The translations under genes and the position numbers were made by a program. From the NCBI GenBank assembly GCA_044220725.1, contig JBGAQN010000007.1, forward strand, positions 1 to 64,000: a stretch of 64,000 nt of DNA, read 5' to 3'. Below, in pieces: positions 45,269 through 52,878 of this stretch. The stretch's first letter is position 1; every line of letters begins with the position of its first letter. This DNA is from Phosphoribacter sp044220725. GTDB taxonomy: Bacteria > Actinomycetota > Actinomycetes > Actinomycetales > Dermatophilaceae. Below the pieces are notes generated by a model. It was not told where the DNA came from. It worked only from the letters and a program-made list of their open reading frames with translations, and made no database searches.

Positions 45269-45946
45269 TCAGGCCGGGCCAGCCTTGTAGCCCACTCCGC
45301 GCACGGTGACAACGATCCGCGGGTGTTCTGGGTCGTGTTCGATCTTGCTGCGCAGCCGCTGGACGTGGACGTTGACCAGCCTGGTATCCCCGGCATGCCG
45401 GTAACCCCAGACCTGTTCGAGAAGCACCTCGCGGGTGAAGACCTGCCAGGGCTTGCGCGCGAGCGCCACGAGCAAGTCGAATTCCAGCGGGGTGAGTGAC
45501 AACGCCTGGCCGTCCCGCTTCACCGCGTGGCCGGCCACGTCGATCTGCAAGTCGCCGATCTCCAGCCGCTCGGGCTCCGGCTCGTCGCCTCGTCGCAGGC
45601 GAGCCCTGATCCGAGCCACCAACTCCTGGGGTTTGAACGGCTTGACGACGTAGTCGTCGGCTCCGGACTCGAGGCCGACAACGATATCGACGGTGTCCGT
45701 TCGAGCCGTGAGCATGACGATGGGGACTCCGGACTCGGCCCGAATGCGACGGCAGACCTCCATGCCGTCGATGCCGGGGAGCATGACGTCGAGCAGGACC
45801 AAGTCCGGACGCGACTCCCGGAAGGCGGGAACGGCGGAGGAGCCGTCAGCAACGTGGACAACGTCCAGGCCCTCTTGGCGAAGGACGATGCTCAGCATTT
45901 CTGAAAGGGCGAGGTCGTCATCGACAACCAGGACGCGGCCCTTCAC
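45269..45946 (-). CDS. mtrA: response regulator MtrA
   Basis: This 225-residue OmpR-family regulator has acidic pocket DDD (9-11), phosphoacceptor Asp53 in LLDVMLPG, and the winged-helix domain ending VWGYRHAGDTRLVNVHVQRLRSKIE. MtrA is the master regulator of cell-envelope and division genes, and in mycobacteria of dnaA and oriC. It heads the conserved operon with mtrB and lpqB. Confidence 0.97.
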   Translation of the reverse strand: MKGRVLVVDDDLALSEMLSIVLRQEGLDVVHVADGSSAVPAFRESRPDLVLLDVMLPGIDGMEVCRRIRAESGVPIVMLTARTDTVDIVVGLESGADDYVVKPFKPQELVARIRARLRRGDEPEPERLEIGDLQIDVAGHAVKRDGQALSLTPLEFDLLVALARKPWQVFTREVLLEQVWGYRHAGDTRLVNVHVQRLRSKIEHDPEHPRIVVTVRGVGYKAGPA

Positions 45947-46085
45947 GTGGTGCTCCTCTCCACGACTCCCCCAACCTGCACATCATCACACAATGGCTTG
46001 CCAGACCAGCGTTCGCACGCCGGGTGATCCCCCTAGGATGCAAAGTCCGTGCCATCCCCCAGGAGGCCCCCCAAGGAGGCCCCGC

Positions 46086-47288
46086 GTGACCACGTCACTG
46101 CTCGCCGCACTCCACGGCCGGCTGCGCGGCCTGGCCTTCCCAACGCTCGTGTATGCCGCGTCGCGGGTTGTCGACGGGATGCTGATCTGGTGGTTCACCC
46201 GGGGACAAGTCGCCATGCCGGACTCGCGCTACCCGGGATATCACGTCGCGCAGCCGATGCCCGCCGACCCGGACTTCTGGGCCGCCCACACGTTATGGGA
46301 CGGCCAGTGGTACCGCACCATCGCCGAGGTTGGCTATCCGGTGCCGTTGCCAGTGGACGCTGCCGGAGTCGTCGAGCGATCCCCGTGGGCCTTCTACCCG
46401 GCATACCCGATGCTCGTGCGAGGGGTCATGGTGGCGACCCGCGGATCGTTCGAGGTGGTGGCGCCGCTGGTCAGCGCCCTGTTCGGGTTGCTTGCGGTCT
46501 GCGCGCTCTACCGCCTCCTGCACGCAAGCGCAGGGGCAGCCCTCGCGCGGCTGACGGTCGTCGGCGTGTGCTGCTACGCGGCCGCCCCGATCTTCCAGGT
46601 GGCCTACCCCGAAAGCATGGCCCTGCTCCTACTCGTCACGGCCCTCGCTTGTGCGCGGCACGGACGGTGGGGCTGGTATGCCGCGGCCGCGCTGGTCCTC
46701 GCGCTGACCCGGCCGTTGGCCGCCCCCTTGGGTGCTGGCCTGGTCGCCGCAGCGCTCGTGCCCTGGCCCGGCAGTCCGCGGCCAGAGCCAGCGCGCCGGC
46801 GCGCGCTGTTGGTCGCCGGCGTCGCGACCGCGGGTCTGGCTCTGCTGTGGCCCGGCCTGGTCGGGCTGCTCACCGGGCGGGCCGATGCCTTCGTCGCCAC
46901 GGCGAGCGCATGGACCCCTGGGTTGGGTTCGCTCTTTCCGGGTTTCGCCGTGTGGTGGACCAGCGCCGGCTGGTCGGGCCTGGTCGTGCTGCTTGCCGCC
47001 GTCGGCCCCTTGATCGCGCTGCCGTTTCGGCGGTCGGCGGCCGCGTGGGGCGCCGACCTGAGGGGATGGCTGCTGGCTTATGTGGGCTACCTGCTGGCCA
47101 CGACGGTGCCCGGCCCGAGCCACCTTCGGTATCTCGCTCTGCTCGGGTTGTGGCCCTTGATTCCGGCCGGGTTGACGAGCCGTCCGAGGGCGCGTGGCCC
47201 GGCCCTTGTGCTCGTCGGCGTCCTCGGGCTGACCGCCCAAGTGCTCTGGGTCGGTCAGTTTTGGCGGCTGGTCGGGGCGACGCCGTGA
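46086..47288 (+). CDS. PIG-V-like integral membrane mannosyltransferase
   Basis: This 400-residue protein starts at a GTG preceded by AAGGAGG. It has about ten helices and the PIG-V type loop HTLWDGQWYRTIAEVGYP, typical of GT-C polyprenol-phosphate-mannose-dependent transferases. It would transfer mannose to a lipid or glycan outside the membrane. It is divergent from mtrA and convergent with a membrane protein gene. It occupies the place where tmk sits in mycobacteria. Confidence 0.8.
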   Translation: MTTSLLAALHGRLRGLAFPTLVYAASRVVDGMLIWWFTRGQVAMPDSRYPGYHVAQPMPADPDFWAAHTLWDGQWYRTIAEVGYPVPLPVDAAGVVERSPWAFYPAYPMLVRGVMVATRGSFEVVAPLVSALFGLLAVCALYRLLHASAGAALARLTVVGVCCYAAAPIFQVAYPESMALLLLVTALACARHGRWGWYAAAALVLALTRPLAAPLGAGLVAAALVPWPGSPRPEPARRRALLVAGVATAGLALLWPGLVGLLTGRADAFVATASAWTPGLGSLFPGFAVWWTSAGWSGLVVLLAAVGPLIALPFRRSAAAWGADLRGWLLAYVGYLLATTVPGPSHLRYLALLGLWPLIPAGLTSRPRARGPALVLVGVLGLTAQVLWVGQFWRLVGATP

Positions 47289-47344
47289 GCGGACCCCTTG
47301 GCCGGCGGGGCCCATGAATCCGCCGGTAAGCGGCCCGCTCACGG
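47282..47344. terminator. bidirectional hairpin covering two convergent stop codons
   Basis: GCCGTGAGCGG (47282-47292) and CCGCTCACGGC (47334-47344) are perfect 11-bp arms, each containing one of the two TGA stop codons. An inner GCCGGCGG/CCGCCGG pair strengthens the fold. This resembles a bidirectional terminator, and it repeats the arrangement at 17,254-17,314. Confidence 0.55.
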
Positions 47345-48601
47345 CCGCCGGTAAACCGTCCAGCGTTCCGAGGCCGATCCAGCGTCCATGGGGATGAACC
47401 CTCGAAGGTGCAGCTCGTCGGCCTGGGGGCTGGACCGAGTCACGATAACCACGCCCACCATGGTGGGGATCCGATCGACCCACCCGGGAGCGCCCGACAG
47501 GAACGCGAGATAGGCACTCTGATCTGCGGGTGTAAAGGCATCGATGGGATCGCTGACCCAGACGGTGACGCCGCACACGGCCAGCGCTTCGACCAACGGC
47601 GCGGGAGCCAGCACGATCTGGGCGGTCGCGACGTCGGCCAAAAGCGGCGGGTCGGCCAGGTCCAGCGTCGCGATGGGCCGCGTGCGTGTCCCCGCAGAGA
47701 CGAGCGCGGCGAGCGCTAGCACCGTGGCCACCGCGTTGACGGTATGCCGGGTCGACGCGCGCACCCGGACCGGGAACCGTGCCAAGAGCCGCGACACCCC
47801 GCCGGCGGCGGGGCCGACCAGGAAGAGGAGCAACCACACTCCCATCCGTGCCGTGTGGAGTGTCCCGGCCAGGAGCCCCAACGAGGCGACCAGTTCCCAG
47901 CGCCGCAGGCGAGTGACGGCCGCGGTGCCCAGCCCGCAGACGGCCAGGGCCAGCAGGAGGTGGGACGGGTCCCCGAGGTCGATGGCGGCCCACAACTGGC
48001 TGCCGGACCTGGCGGCATCGTTGGTCAACACCCCCCGGTAGTAGTCGAGCGTCCTCCACCCCGCCGGGTTGACGAACGCGCCACCGACGGTGGCGACCCC
48101 CACGCCAAGCGCCGTCCATGGTTGGCTCGGCAGCCGCCGGGCCACGAGGTAAGCCCCCGTGATGGCGATCCCGACGAGAACCGCACCGTGCAGATTCCCC
48201 CAGCAGGCCACCAGGGCCGGCGCGGTCCAGATCCGTCGACTGGGTTGGTCCGCCTCTCGACGCAGCACCAGGACGAGCAGGGCGAACGGTAGGAGAGAAA
48301 GCGTCTGCAACCGGATGACCCCCCAGGTCGTGGCCGAGCCCAGCATCACCACGCCGATGACGAGCGCCATCGCCCCGTCCGATGCGCCGGACCGCAACCC
48401 GTCGGCACTGAGGACCAGCCAGGCCGCTGCGGTCAGCAGCACCGCCAGGACGACCGGCGCGCTCGCCCCGATCCGCCCGACGATGGCCAGGATGACCTCG
48501 GCAAGGACCGGCACGTTGGCCCACCCATGGGTCGGGGCCTGCGCGAAGGGAATGCCGTCCGGGACTCGGCCCGCGCTGAGGATGTGTTCGCCCAAGGCCA
48601 C
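47339..48601 (-). CDS. multi-pass membrane protein, N-terminally truncated by an in-frame TGA
   Basis: This 420-residue remainder is a hydrophobic protein of about ten helices with a soluble C-terminal tail. From the first available GTG it begins MALGEHILSAGRVPDGIP, which aligns to the middle of a motif in the paralogue at 54,610 (TLWHLVLGRRLADTG). The missing first helix is encoded in the same frame just upstream. The frames are separated by a TGA at the position of the conserved tryptophan. The protein may be non-functional, or start at the GTG without its first helix. The family resembles GT-C-like membrane proteins of unknown function. Confidence 0.65.
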   Translation of the reverse strand: MALGEHILSAGRVPDGIPFAQAPTHGWANVPVLAEVILAIVGRIGASAPVVLAVLLTAAAWLVLSADGLRSGASDGAMALVIGVVMLGSATTWGVIRLQTLSLLPFALLVLVLRREADQPSRRIWTAPALVACWGNLHGAVLVGIAITGAYLVARRLPSQPWTALGVGVATVGGAFVNPAGWRTLDYYRGVLTNDAARSGSQLWAAIDLGDPSHLLLALAVCGLGTAAVTRLRRWELVASLGLLAGTLHTARMGVWLLLFLVGPAAGGVSRLLARFPVRVRASTRHTVNAVATVLALAALVSAGTRTRPIATLDLADPPLLADVATAQIVLAPAPLVEALAVCGVTVWVSDPIDAFTPADQSAYLAFLSGAPGWVDRIPTMVGVVIVTRSSPQADELHLRGFIPMDAGSASERWTVYRRP

Positions 48602-48709
48602 GAGTCAGAGGTAGTCCGCTCCGACGACTGCGGTGGCCGCCAGGAGGGTCGAGCACACCGAGATGACCAGGAGTGTGATCGGGCGACTCCCCCAGCCGGT
48701 GACGATCAC
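48602..48709 (-). pseudogene. 5' fragment of the interrupted membrane protein gene
   Basis: From a GTG at 48709 the frame reads VIVTGWGSRPITLLV, then a hydrophobic helix ending AVVGADYL, and meets TGA at 48605-48607. Downstream LVALGEHIL continues in the same frame. The paralogue has D-TLWHLVLG here, so the stop replaces a conserved Trp (TGG to TGA). A sequencing error or recent nonsense mutation would both fit. Confidence 0.55.
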
Positions 48710-48764
48710 GCCGGTGACTCTAGGCGAACCGCGCACCCCGGGGATCAGCCATTCGGGTCAGACG

Positions 48765-48835
48765 GGTTGGGACGAGTCAGTCGGATTGGGACGAGTCTGG
48801 CGGCTCGGACGGGTCGGGCGGGTCGGGCGGGTCGG
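48765..48835. repeat. short GC-rich tandem repeats between ahcY and the membrane gene
   Basis: TTGGGACGAGTC occurs at 48767-48778 and 48786-48797. It is followed by three GGGTCGGGC-type units (about 48809-48835). This low-complexity tract precedes the ahcY 3' end and has no coding content. Confidence 0.6.
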
Positions 48836-48863
48836 ACCCCCAGGTGGACGACGCGGGGCGTTG

Positions 48864-50348
48864 TCAGTAGCGGTAGTGGTCGGGCTTGAACGGGCCAGCC
48901 ACGTCGACACCGAGGTATTCGGCCTGCTCCTTGGTCAGCTCGGTGAGCTCGACACCGAGAGCCTCCAGGTGCAGACGCGCGACGAGCTCGTCGAGCACCT
49001 TAGGCAGGGTGTAGACCTGCAGCTCGTAGTCGTCGGTCTTGGTGAACAACTCGATCTGAGCGATCGTCTGGTTGCTGAACGAGTTGCTCATGACGAAACT
49101 CGGGTGGCCGGTGGCGTTGCCGAGGTTCATCAGCCGCCCCTCGGACAGGACGATGACCGAGTGCTCGGCGCGCTCACTCCCGTTGTCCCCCACCGAGGCC
49201 GGGAAAGTCCACTCGTGCACTTGCGGCTTGATCTCGGTCTTGACGATGCCGGGGATCCGGGCGAGCCCGGCCATGTCGATCTCGTTGTCGAAGTGGCCGA
49301 TGTTGGCGACGATCGCCTTGTCCTTCATCGCGGCCATGTGCTCAGCGGTGACGACGTCGAAACACCCGGTGGCGGTGATGACGATGTCGGCGCGGCCGAC
49401 GACGTCCTCCAGCCGGGCCACCTGATAGCCCTCCATGGCGGCCTGCAGCGCACAGATCGGGTCGACCTCGGTGACGATGACCCGGGCCCCCTGGCCGGCG
49501 AGCGACTGGGCGCAACCCTTGCCGACGTCGCCGAACCCACAGACCACGGCGACCTTCCCGCCGATGAGCACGTCGGTCGCCCGGTTGAGCCCGTCGACAA
49601 GCGAGTGGCGGCAGCCATACTTGTTGTCGAACTTGCTCTTGGTCACCGAGTCGTTGACGTTGATGGCCGGGAAGAGCAACTCCCCTGCCTCGGCGAGCTG
49701 ATAGAGCCGGTGAACGCCTGTCGTCGTCTCTTCGGTGACCCCCTTGATGCCAGCCGCGATCCGGGTCCACTTGCCCGCGTCGGCCGCCATCGTCTCGCGC
49801 ACCAGCGCCTTGAAGACGGCGAACTCCTCGGAGTCGGCCTCGGTCGTCGGAGGCACCTGGCCGGCCCGCTCCCACTCGCGCCCCTTGTGGACGAGCATTG
49901 TTGCGTCGCCGCCGTCGTCGAGGATCATGTTCGGACCGGTCGCGTGTCCGTCGCCGTCGTGACCCCAGGTGAGGATCTGGTCCGTGCACCACCAGTAGTC
50001 CTCAAGCGACTCGCCCTTCCACGCGAACACCGGGACCCCCTGCGGGTCCTGCGGCGTCCCGCTCGGGCCGACGACGACCGCGGCGGCCGCCTCGTCCTGG
50101 GTGGAGAAGATGTTGCACGAAGCCCAGCGCACCTGCGCGCCAAGCGCGACGAGGGTCTCGATGAGCACGGCGGTCTGGACGGTCATGTGCAGCGACCCGG
50201 CGATCCGGGCGCCGGCCAGCGGCTGACTGTCGCGGTATTGCGCGCGCAGCGCCATCAGGCCGGGCATCTCGTGCTCGGCCAGGCGCAGTTGGTGACGGCC
50301 GGCGGCGGCGAGGTGCAGGTCGGCGACCTTGAAATCGGTGAAGGACAT
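48864..50348 (-). CDS. ahcY: adenosylhomocysteinase
   Basis: This 494-residue enzyme hydrolyses S-adenosylhomocysteine to adenosine and homocysteine, clearing the product inhibitor of methyltransferases. Signatures are SCNIFSTQDEAAAA, the NAD-binding GFGDVGKGCAQSL and NSFSNQTIAQIELF, and the C-terminal KPDHYRY. An internal insertion near residues 130-190, common in actinobacterial enzymes, is present. The ATG at 50348 removes an unconserved 37-residue extension. Confidence 0.96.
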   Translation of the reverse strand: MSFTDFKVADLHLAAAGRHQLRLAEHEMPGLMALRAQYRDSQPLAGARIAGSLHMTVQTAVLIETLVALGAQVRWASCNIFSTQDEAAAAVVVGPSGTPQDPQGVPVFAWKGESLEDYWWCTDQILTWGHDGDGHATGPNMILDDGGDATMLVHKGREWERAGQVPPTTEADSEEFAVFKALVRETMAADAGKWTRIAAGIKGVTEETTTGVHRLYQLAEAGELLFPAINVNDSVTKSKFDNKYGCRHSLVDGLNRATDVLIGGKVAVVCGFGDVGKGCAQSLAGQGARVIVTEVDPICALQAAMEGYQVARLEDVVGRADIVITATGCFDVVTAEHMAAMKDKAIVANIGHFDNEIDMAGLARIPGIVKTEIKPQVHEWTFPASVGDNGSERAEHSVIVLSEGRLMNLGNATGHPSFVMSNSFSNQTIAQIELFTKTDDYELQVYTLPKVLDELVARLHLEALGVELTELTKEQAEYLGVDVAGPFKPDHYRY

Positions 50349-50403
50349 GGCAGGGCTCCCTGGGATCTGACGTGGGCTGACCCGGCGTCGCCCTTCAGGG
50401 CTT

Positions 50404-50456
50404 CGGTATGCCGTGCGCACCCGTCCCGGCGGACCGGCACCTGACGCGGCATACCG
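50404..50456. repeat. inverted pair of CGGTATGCCG sequences upstream of ahcY
   Basis: CGGTATGCCG (50404-50413) and its exact complement CGGCATACCG (50447-50456) lie in the untranslated leader region of ahcY, 33 bases apart. They could form a hairpin or just be two copies of the abundant octamer. No riboswitch fold was recognised. Confidence 0.5.
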
Positions 50457-50498
50457 CACGCGGGTCCTCCACCCACGCCGGCACTATCCCGTCAGTCT

Positions 50499-50536
50499 AC
50501 CCGAGCACACGTGGGCCACCCGAGCACACATGGGCC
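50499..50536. repeat. 19-bp tandem duplication upstream of ahcY
   Basis: ACCCGAGCACACGTGGGCC is repeated directly with one change (G to A). It lies in the 253-bp intergenic region between the biotin-carrier and ahcY genes, where nothing else coding is seen. Confidence 0.6.
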
Positions 50537-50601
50537 ACGCTAGCCGCGCACGTGCGCCCGACCGGCGGTCTCAGCACGCCGCCCGGTCCGGCAACCTTTA
50601 G

Positions 50602-50985
50602 CTATTCGAAGTCGACGAGGATGTCCCCGCCCTGGACCGGTGAGCCGACCTTGACCGGCACGGACTTCACCCTCCCAGCCACCGGCGCGGTGATCTCGGT
50701 TTCCATCTTCATCGCTTCGAGGATGATCAGGGTGTCGCCCTCGTTGACGTCCGCACCGGGCTGGACGTTGACCTGCAAGACCGTGCCCGCGATCGGCGCA
50801 CGCAGCGCGTTTTCGCCGCCGCCCCCACCGGCCGCCTCACCGGCCGGGGCCGCCGGCCCCGAGCGCGGCATCGATGCCGTGCCGGTGGAGGAGAAGACGA
50901 AGCCGCCGAGCGCCGGCTTGGGCTCGGCCTCGACGTCGACGAGCACGTCGTACTCGACCCCGTCGACGGTCACCTTGAGTCGCAT
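50602..50985 (-). CDS. transcarboxylase biotin carrier subunit (1.3S-like)
   Basis: This 127-residue protein begins MRLKVTVDGVEYDVLVDVE and passes through a Gly/Ala/Pro linker. It ends in a biotinyl domain with EAMKMETEI (biotinylated Lys93). Both its layout and its place in the operon match the 1.3S subunit of methylmalonyl-CoA:pyruvate transcarboxylase of Propionibacterium. It carries carboxyl groups between the 12S and 5S subunits. The preceding genes on this strand encode the other subunits. Confidence 0.88.
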   Translation of the reverse strand: MRLKVTVDGVEYDVLVDVEAEPKPALGGFVFSSTGTASMPRSGPAAPAGEAAGGGGGENALRAPIAGTVLQVNVQPGADVNEGDTLIILEAMKMETEITAPVAGRVKSVPVKVGSPVQGGDILVDFE

Positions 50986-51009
50986 GCGGGTTCCTTGTCA
51001 GTTCGCGGG

Positions 51010-51288
51010 TCAGTGAGACCGGGTGTGGGTGAAGGTGTGGGACGCGTGGATGTTGGAACGTCCCATCCGGGCCCAAGAGTTGGTGTGGCTGTAGTGGATC
51101 TGGCGGACCGTCGCCTTCTTGCCCAGGTATGCCGCCACGGCAGCCGAGATGGCCAGAATCGTGTCGATGGGCACGGGGCCCTGGGGGCCCCGCGCATCGG
51201 CAAGCTCCTTCTCCAGCTTGGTGATCCGTCGCTGCATTTCCTCGACCAAGTCGGCGAGTTTGGCCACGTCGATCGTTGATGTCGTCAT
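51010..51288 (-). CDS. small transcarboxylase-associated protein
   Basis: This 92-residue protein has a coiled-coil-like start (VAKLADLVEEMQRRITKLEKEL), a short hydrophobic helix (IDTILAISAAVAAYLG), and a conserved-looking tail NSWARMGRSNIHASHTFTHTRSH rich in Ser, Thr and His. Similar small proteins with W-x-x-x-GR-x-x-I and a final SH occur beside biotin-dependent decarboxylase genes in several phyla. Its job is unknown; assembly or membrane tethering of the complex is possible. It lies between the 12S and 1.3S genes. Confidence 0.7.
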   Translation of the reverse strand: MTTSTIDVAKLADLVEEMQRRITKLEKELADARGPQGPVPIDTILAISAAVAAYLGKKATVRQIHYSHTNSWARMGRSNIHASHTFTHTRSH

Positions 51289-51314
51289 GCCGGTCGCTCC
51301 TTCGTCGGGGGCCG

Positions 51315-52868
51315 CTAGAGCGGCATCAAGCCGTGCTTCTTCGGCGGGCGGACATCTCGCTTGGTCGTCAACGACTCCAGCGCTTGGGCCACGAACCGAC
51401 GTGTCTCGGCAGGGACGATGACGTCGTCGACGAGACCATGCTCGCTGGCCACATAGGGGTTGGCGAAGGTGCCACGGTATTCGTCGATGAGCTCCTGGCG
51501 CTTGACCGCCGGGTCCTCGGCCTGGCTGATCTCCTTGCGGAAGACGATGCCCGCTGCGCCCTCGGCACCCATGACGGCGATCTCGGCCGATGGCCAGGCG
51601 AAGACCTTGTCGGCACCGAGAGCCCGCGCACACATGGCGATGTAGGCGCCACCGAAGGCCTTACGCAGGACGATCGTGACCTTGGGGACCGTGGCGGCCG
51701 AGTAGGCGAACAGCACCTTGGCGCCGTGCCGGATGATCCCGTTGTATTCCTGGTCCACCCCGGGCATGAAGCCAGGTGTGTCGACAAAGGTGACCAGCGG
51801 GATGTTGAACGCGTTACAGAACCGCACGAAACGGGCGATCTTGTCCGAAGCGTTGATGTCCAAGACGCCGGACAGCTGGTTGGGCTGGTTGGCGATCACT
51901 CCCACGGTGCGCCCGACGACCCGGCCGAACCCGACGACAGCGTTGACGGCCCAGCCGGCGTGGACTTCGAGGAAGTCACCGTCGTCGACCACGCGGGCGA
52001 TCACGTCGCGCACGTCGTAGGGCTTGCGGTAGTCGTCGGGGATGACGGTGTCAAGGAATGCGTCGTCATCGACGTTGCCGTCGTGCTCGACCTCTGGCGG
52101 GTCCTCGGTGTTGTTCTGCGGGAGGAAACTCAGCAGCTTTTTGGCGATGAACATCGCCTGCGTGTCGTCTTCGGCAACAAAGTGCACGACGCCGGAGCGG
52201 CTGGCGTGAACCGCCGCTCCACCGAGGTCCTCGTGGCTGACGGCCTCACCAGTGACCTGCTTGATGACGTCGGGCCCGGTGATGTACATCTGGGCCTGCT
52301 TGGTCTGGATGATGAAGTCGGTCAGGGCCGGAGAGTATGCCGCCGCTCCGGCGCAGGGGCCAGCGAGGATGGAGATCTGCGGGACGACCCCAGAGAGCAA
52401 GACGTTGGCAAAGAAGATGTGGCCGCATCCGTTGAGCGCGTCGACACCCTCCTGCACACGGGCACCGCCCGAGTCATTGATGCACACGAACGGGGATCCG
52501 GTCCGCAGGGCCATGTTGGCGGCCTGGGCGATCTTGTCCGCATGCAACTCACCGATCGTCCCGCCAAGGATGGTGAAGTCCTGGCTCGCGACGTGGACCA
52601 GGCGGCCGAGCACCGTGCCCTGTCCGACCACGACGCCGTCGCTGGGCACGTCCTTGTCGGTCATCCCGAATCGGCTGGCGCGGTGCACGGCATACACCGC
52701 GGTTTCTTGGAATGAATGTTCGTCGAGCAGTTCCTCGATCCGCTCACGGGCGGTGAGTTTGCCCTGCTCGTGTTGCTTAGCGACCCGCTGCTCCCCGCCG
52801 GCCGAGGCGAGGGAAGCCCGGCGCTGGTGCAGCTCTTCGATCTTCTCCTGCATGCTTTGCGCTGCCAC
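51315..52868 (-). CDS. methylmalonyl-CoA carboxyltransferase 12S subunit
   Basis: This 517-residue CoA-carboxyltransferase moves a carboxyl group from methylmalonyl-CoA to the biotin carrier. It has LTARERIEELLDEHSFQE, the N-half oxyanion GGARVQEGVDAL, and the C-half GAKVLFAYSAATVPKVTIVLRKAFGGAYIAM. It could equally be a propionyl-CoA carboxylase beta chain, but the neighbouring 5S-like and 1.3S-like genes and lack of a biotin carboxylase gene favour transcarboxylase. A GTG at 52868 follows AAAGG. Confidence 0.9.
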   Translation of the reverse strand: MAAQSMQEKIEELHQRRASLASAGGEQRVAKQHEQGKLTARERIEELLDEHSFQETAVYAVHRASRFGMTDKDVPSDGVVVGQGTVLGRLVHVASQDFTILGGTIGELHADKIAQAANMALRTGSPFVCINDSGGARVQEGVDALNGCGHIFFANVLLSGVVPQISILAGPCAGAAAYSPALTDFIIQTKQAQMYITGPDVIKQVTGEAVSHEDLGGAAVHASRSGVVHFVAEDDTQAMFIAKKLLSFLPQNNTEDPPEVEHDGNVDDDAFLDTVIPDDYRKPYDVRDVIARVVDDGDFLEVHAGWAVNAVVGFGRVVGRTVGVIANQPNQLSGVLDINASDKIARFVRFCNAFNIPLVTFVDTPGFMPGVDQEYNGIIRHGAKVLFAYSAATVPKVTIVLRKAFGGAYIAMCARALGADKVFAWPSAEIAVMGAEGAAGIVFRKEISQAEDPAVKRQELIDEYRGTFANPYVASEHGLVDDVIVPAETRRFVAQALESLTTKRDVRPPKKHGLMPL

Positions 52869-52878
52869 GGCTGACCTT

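Noticed and set aside
50349..50480. SAH or SAM riboswitch upstream of ahcY
   Set aside because: None of the conserved cores I know for these riboswitches is visible; only inverted octamers and GC-rich hairpins are seen.
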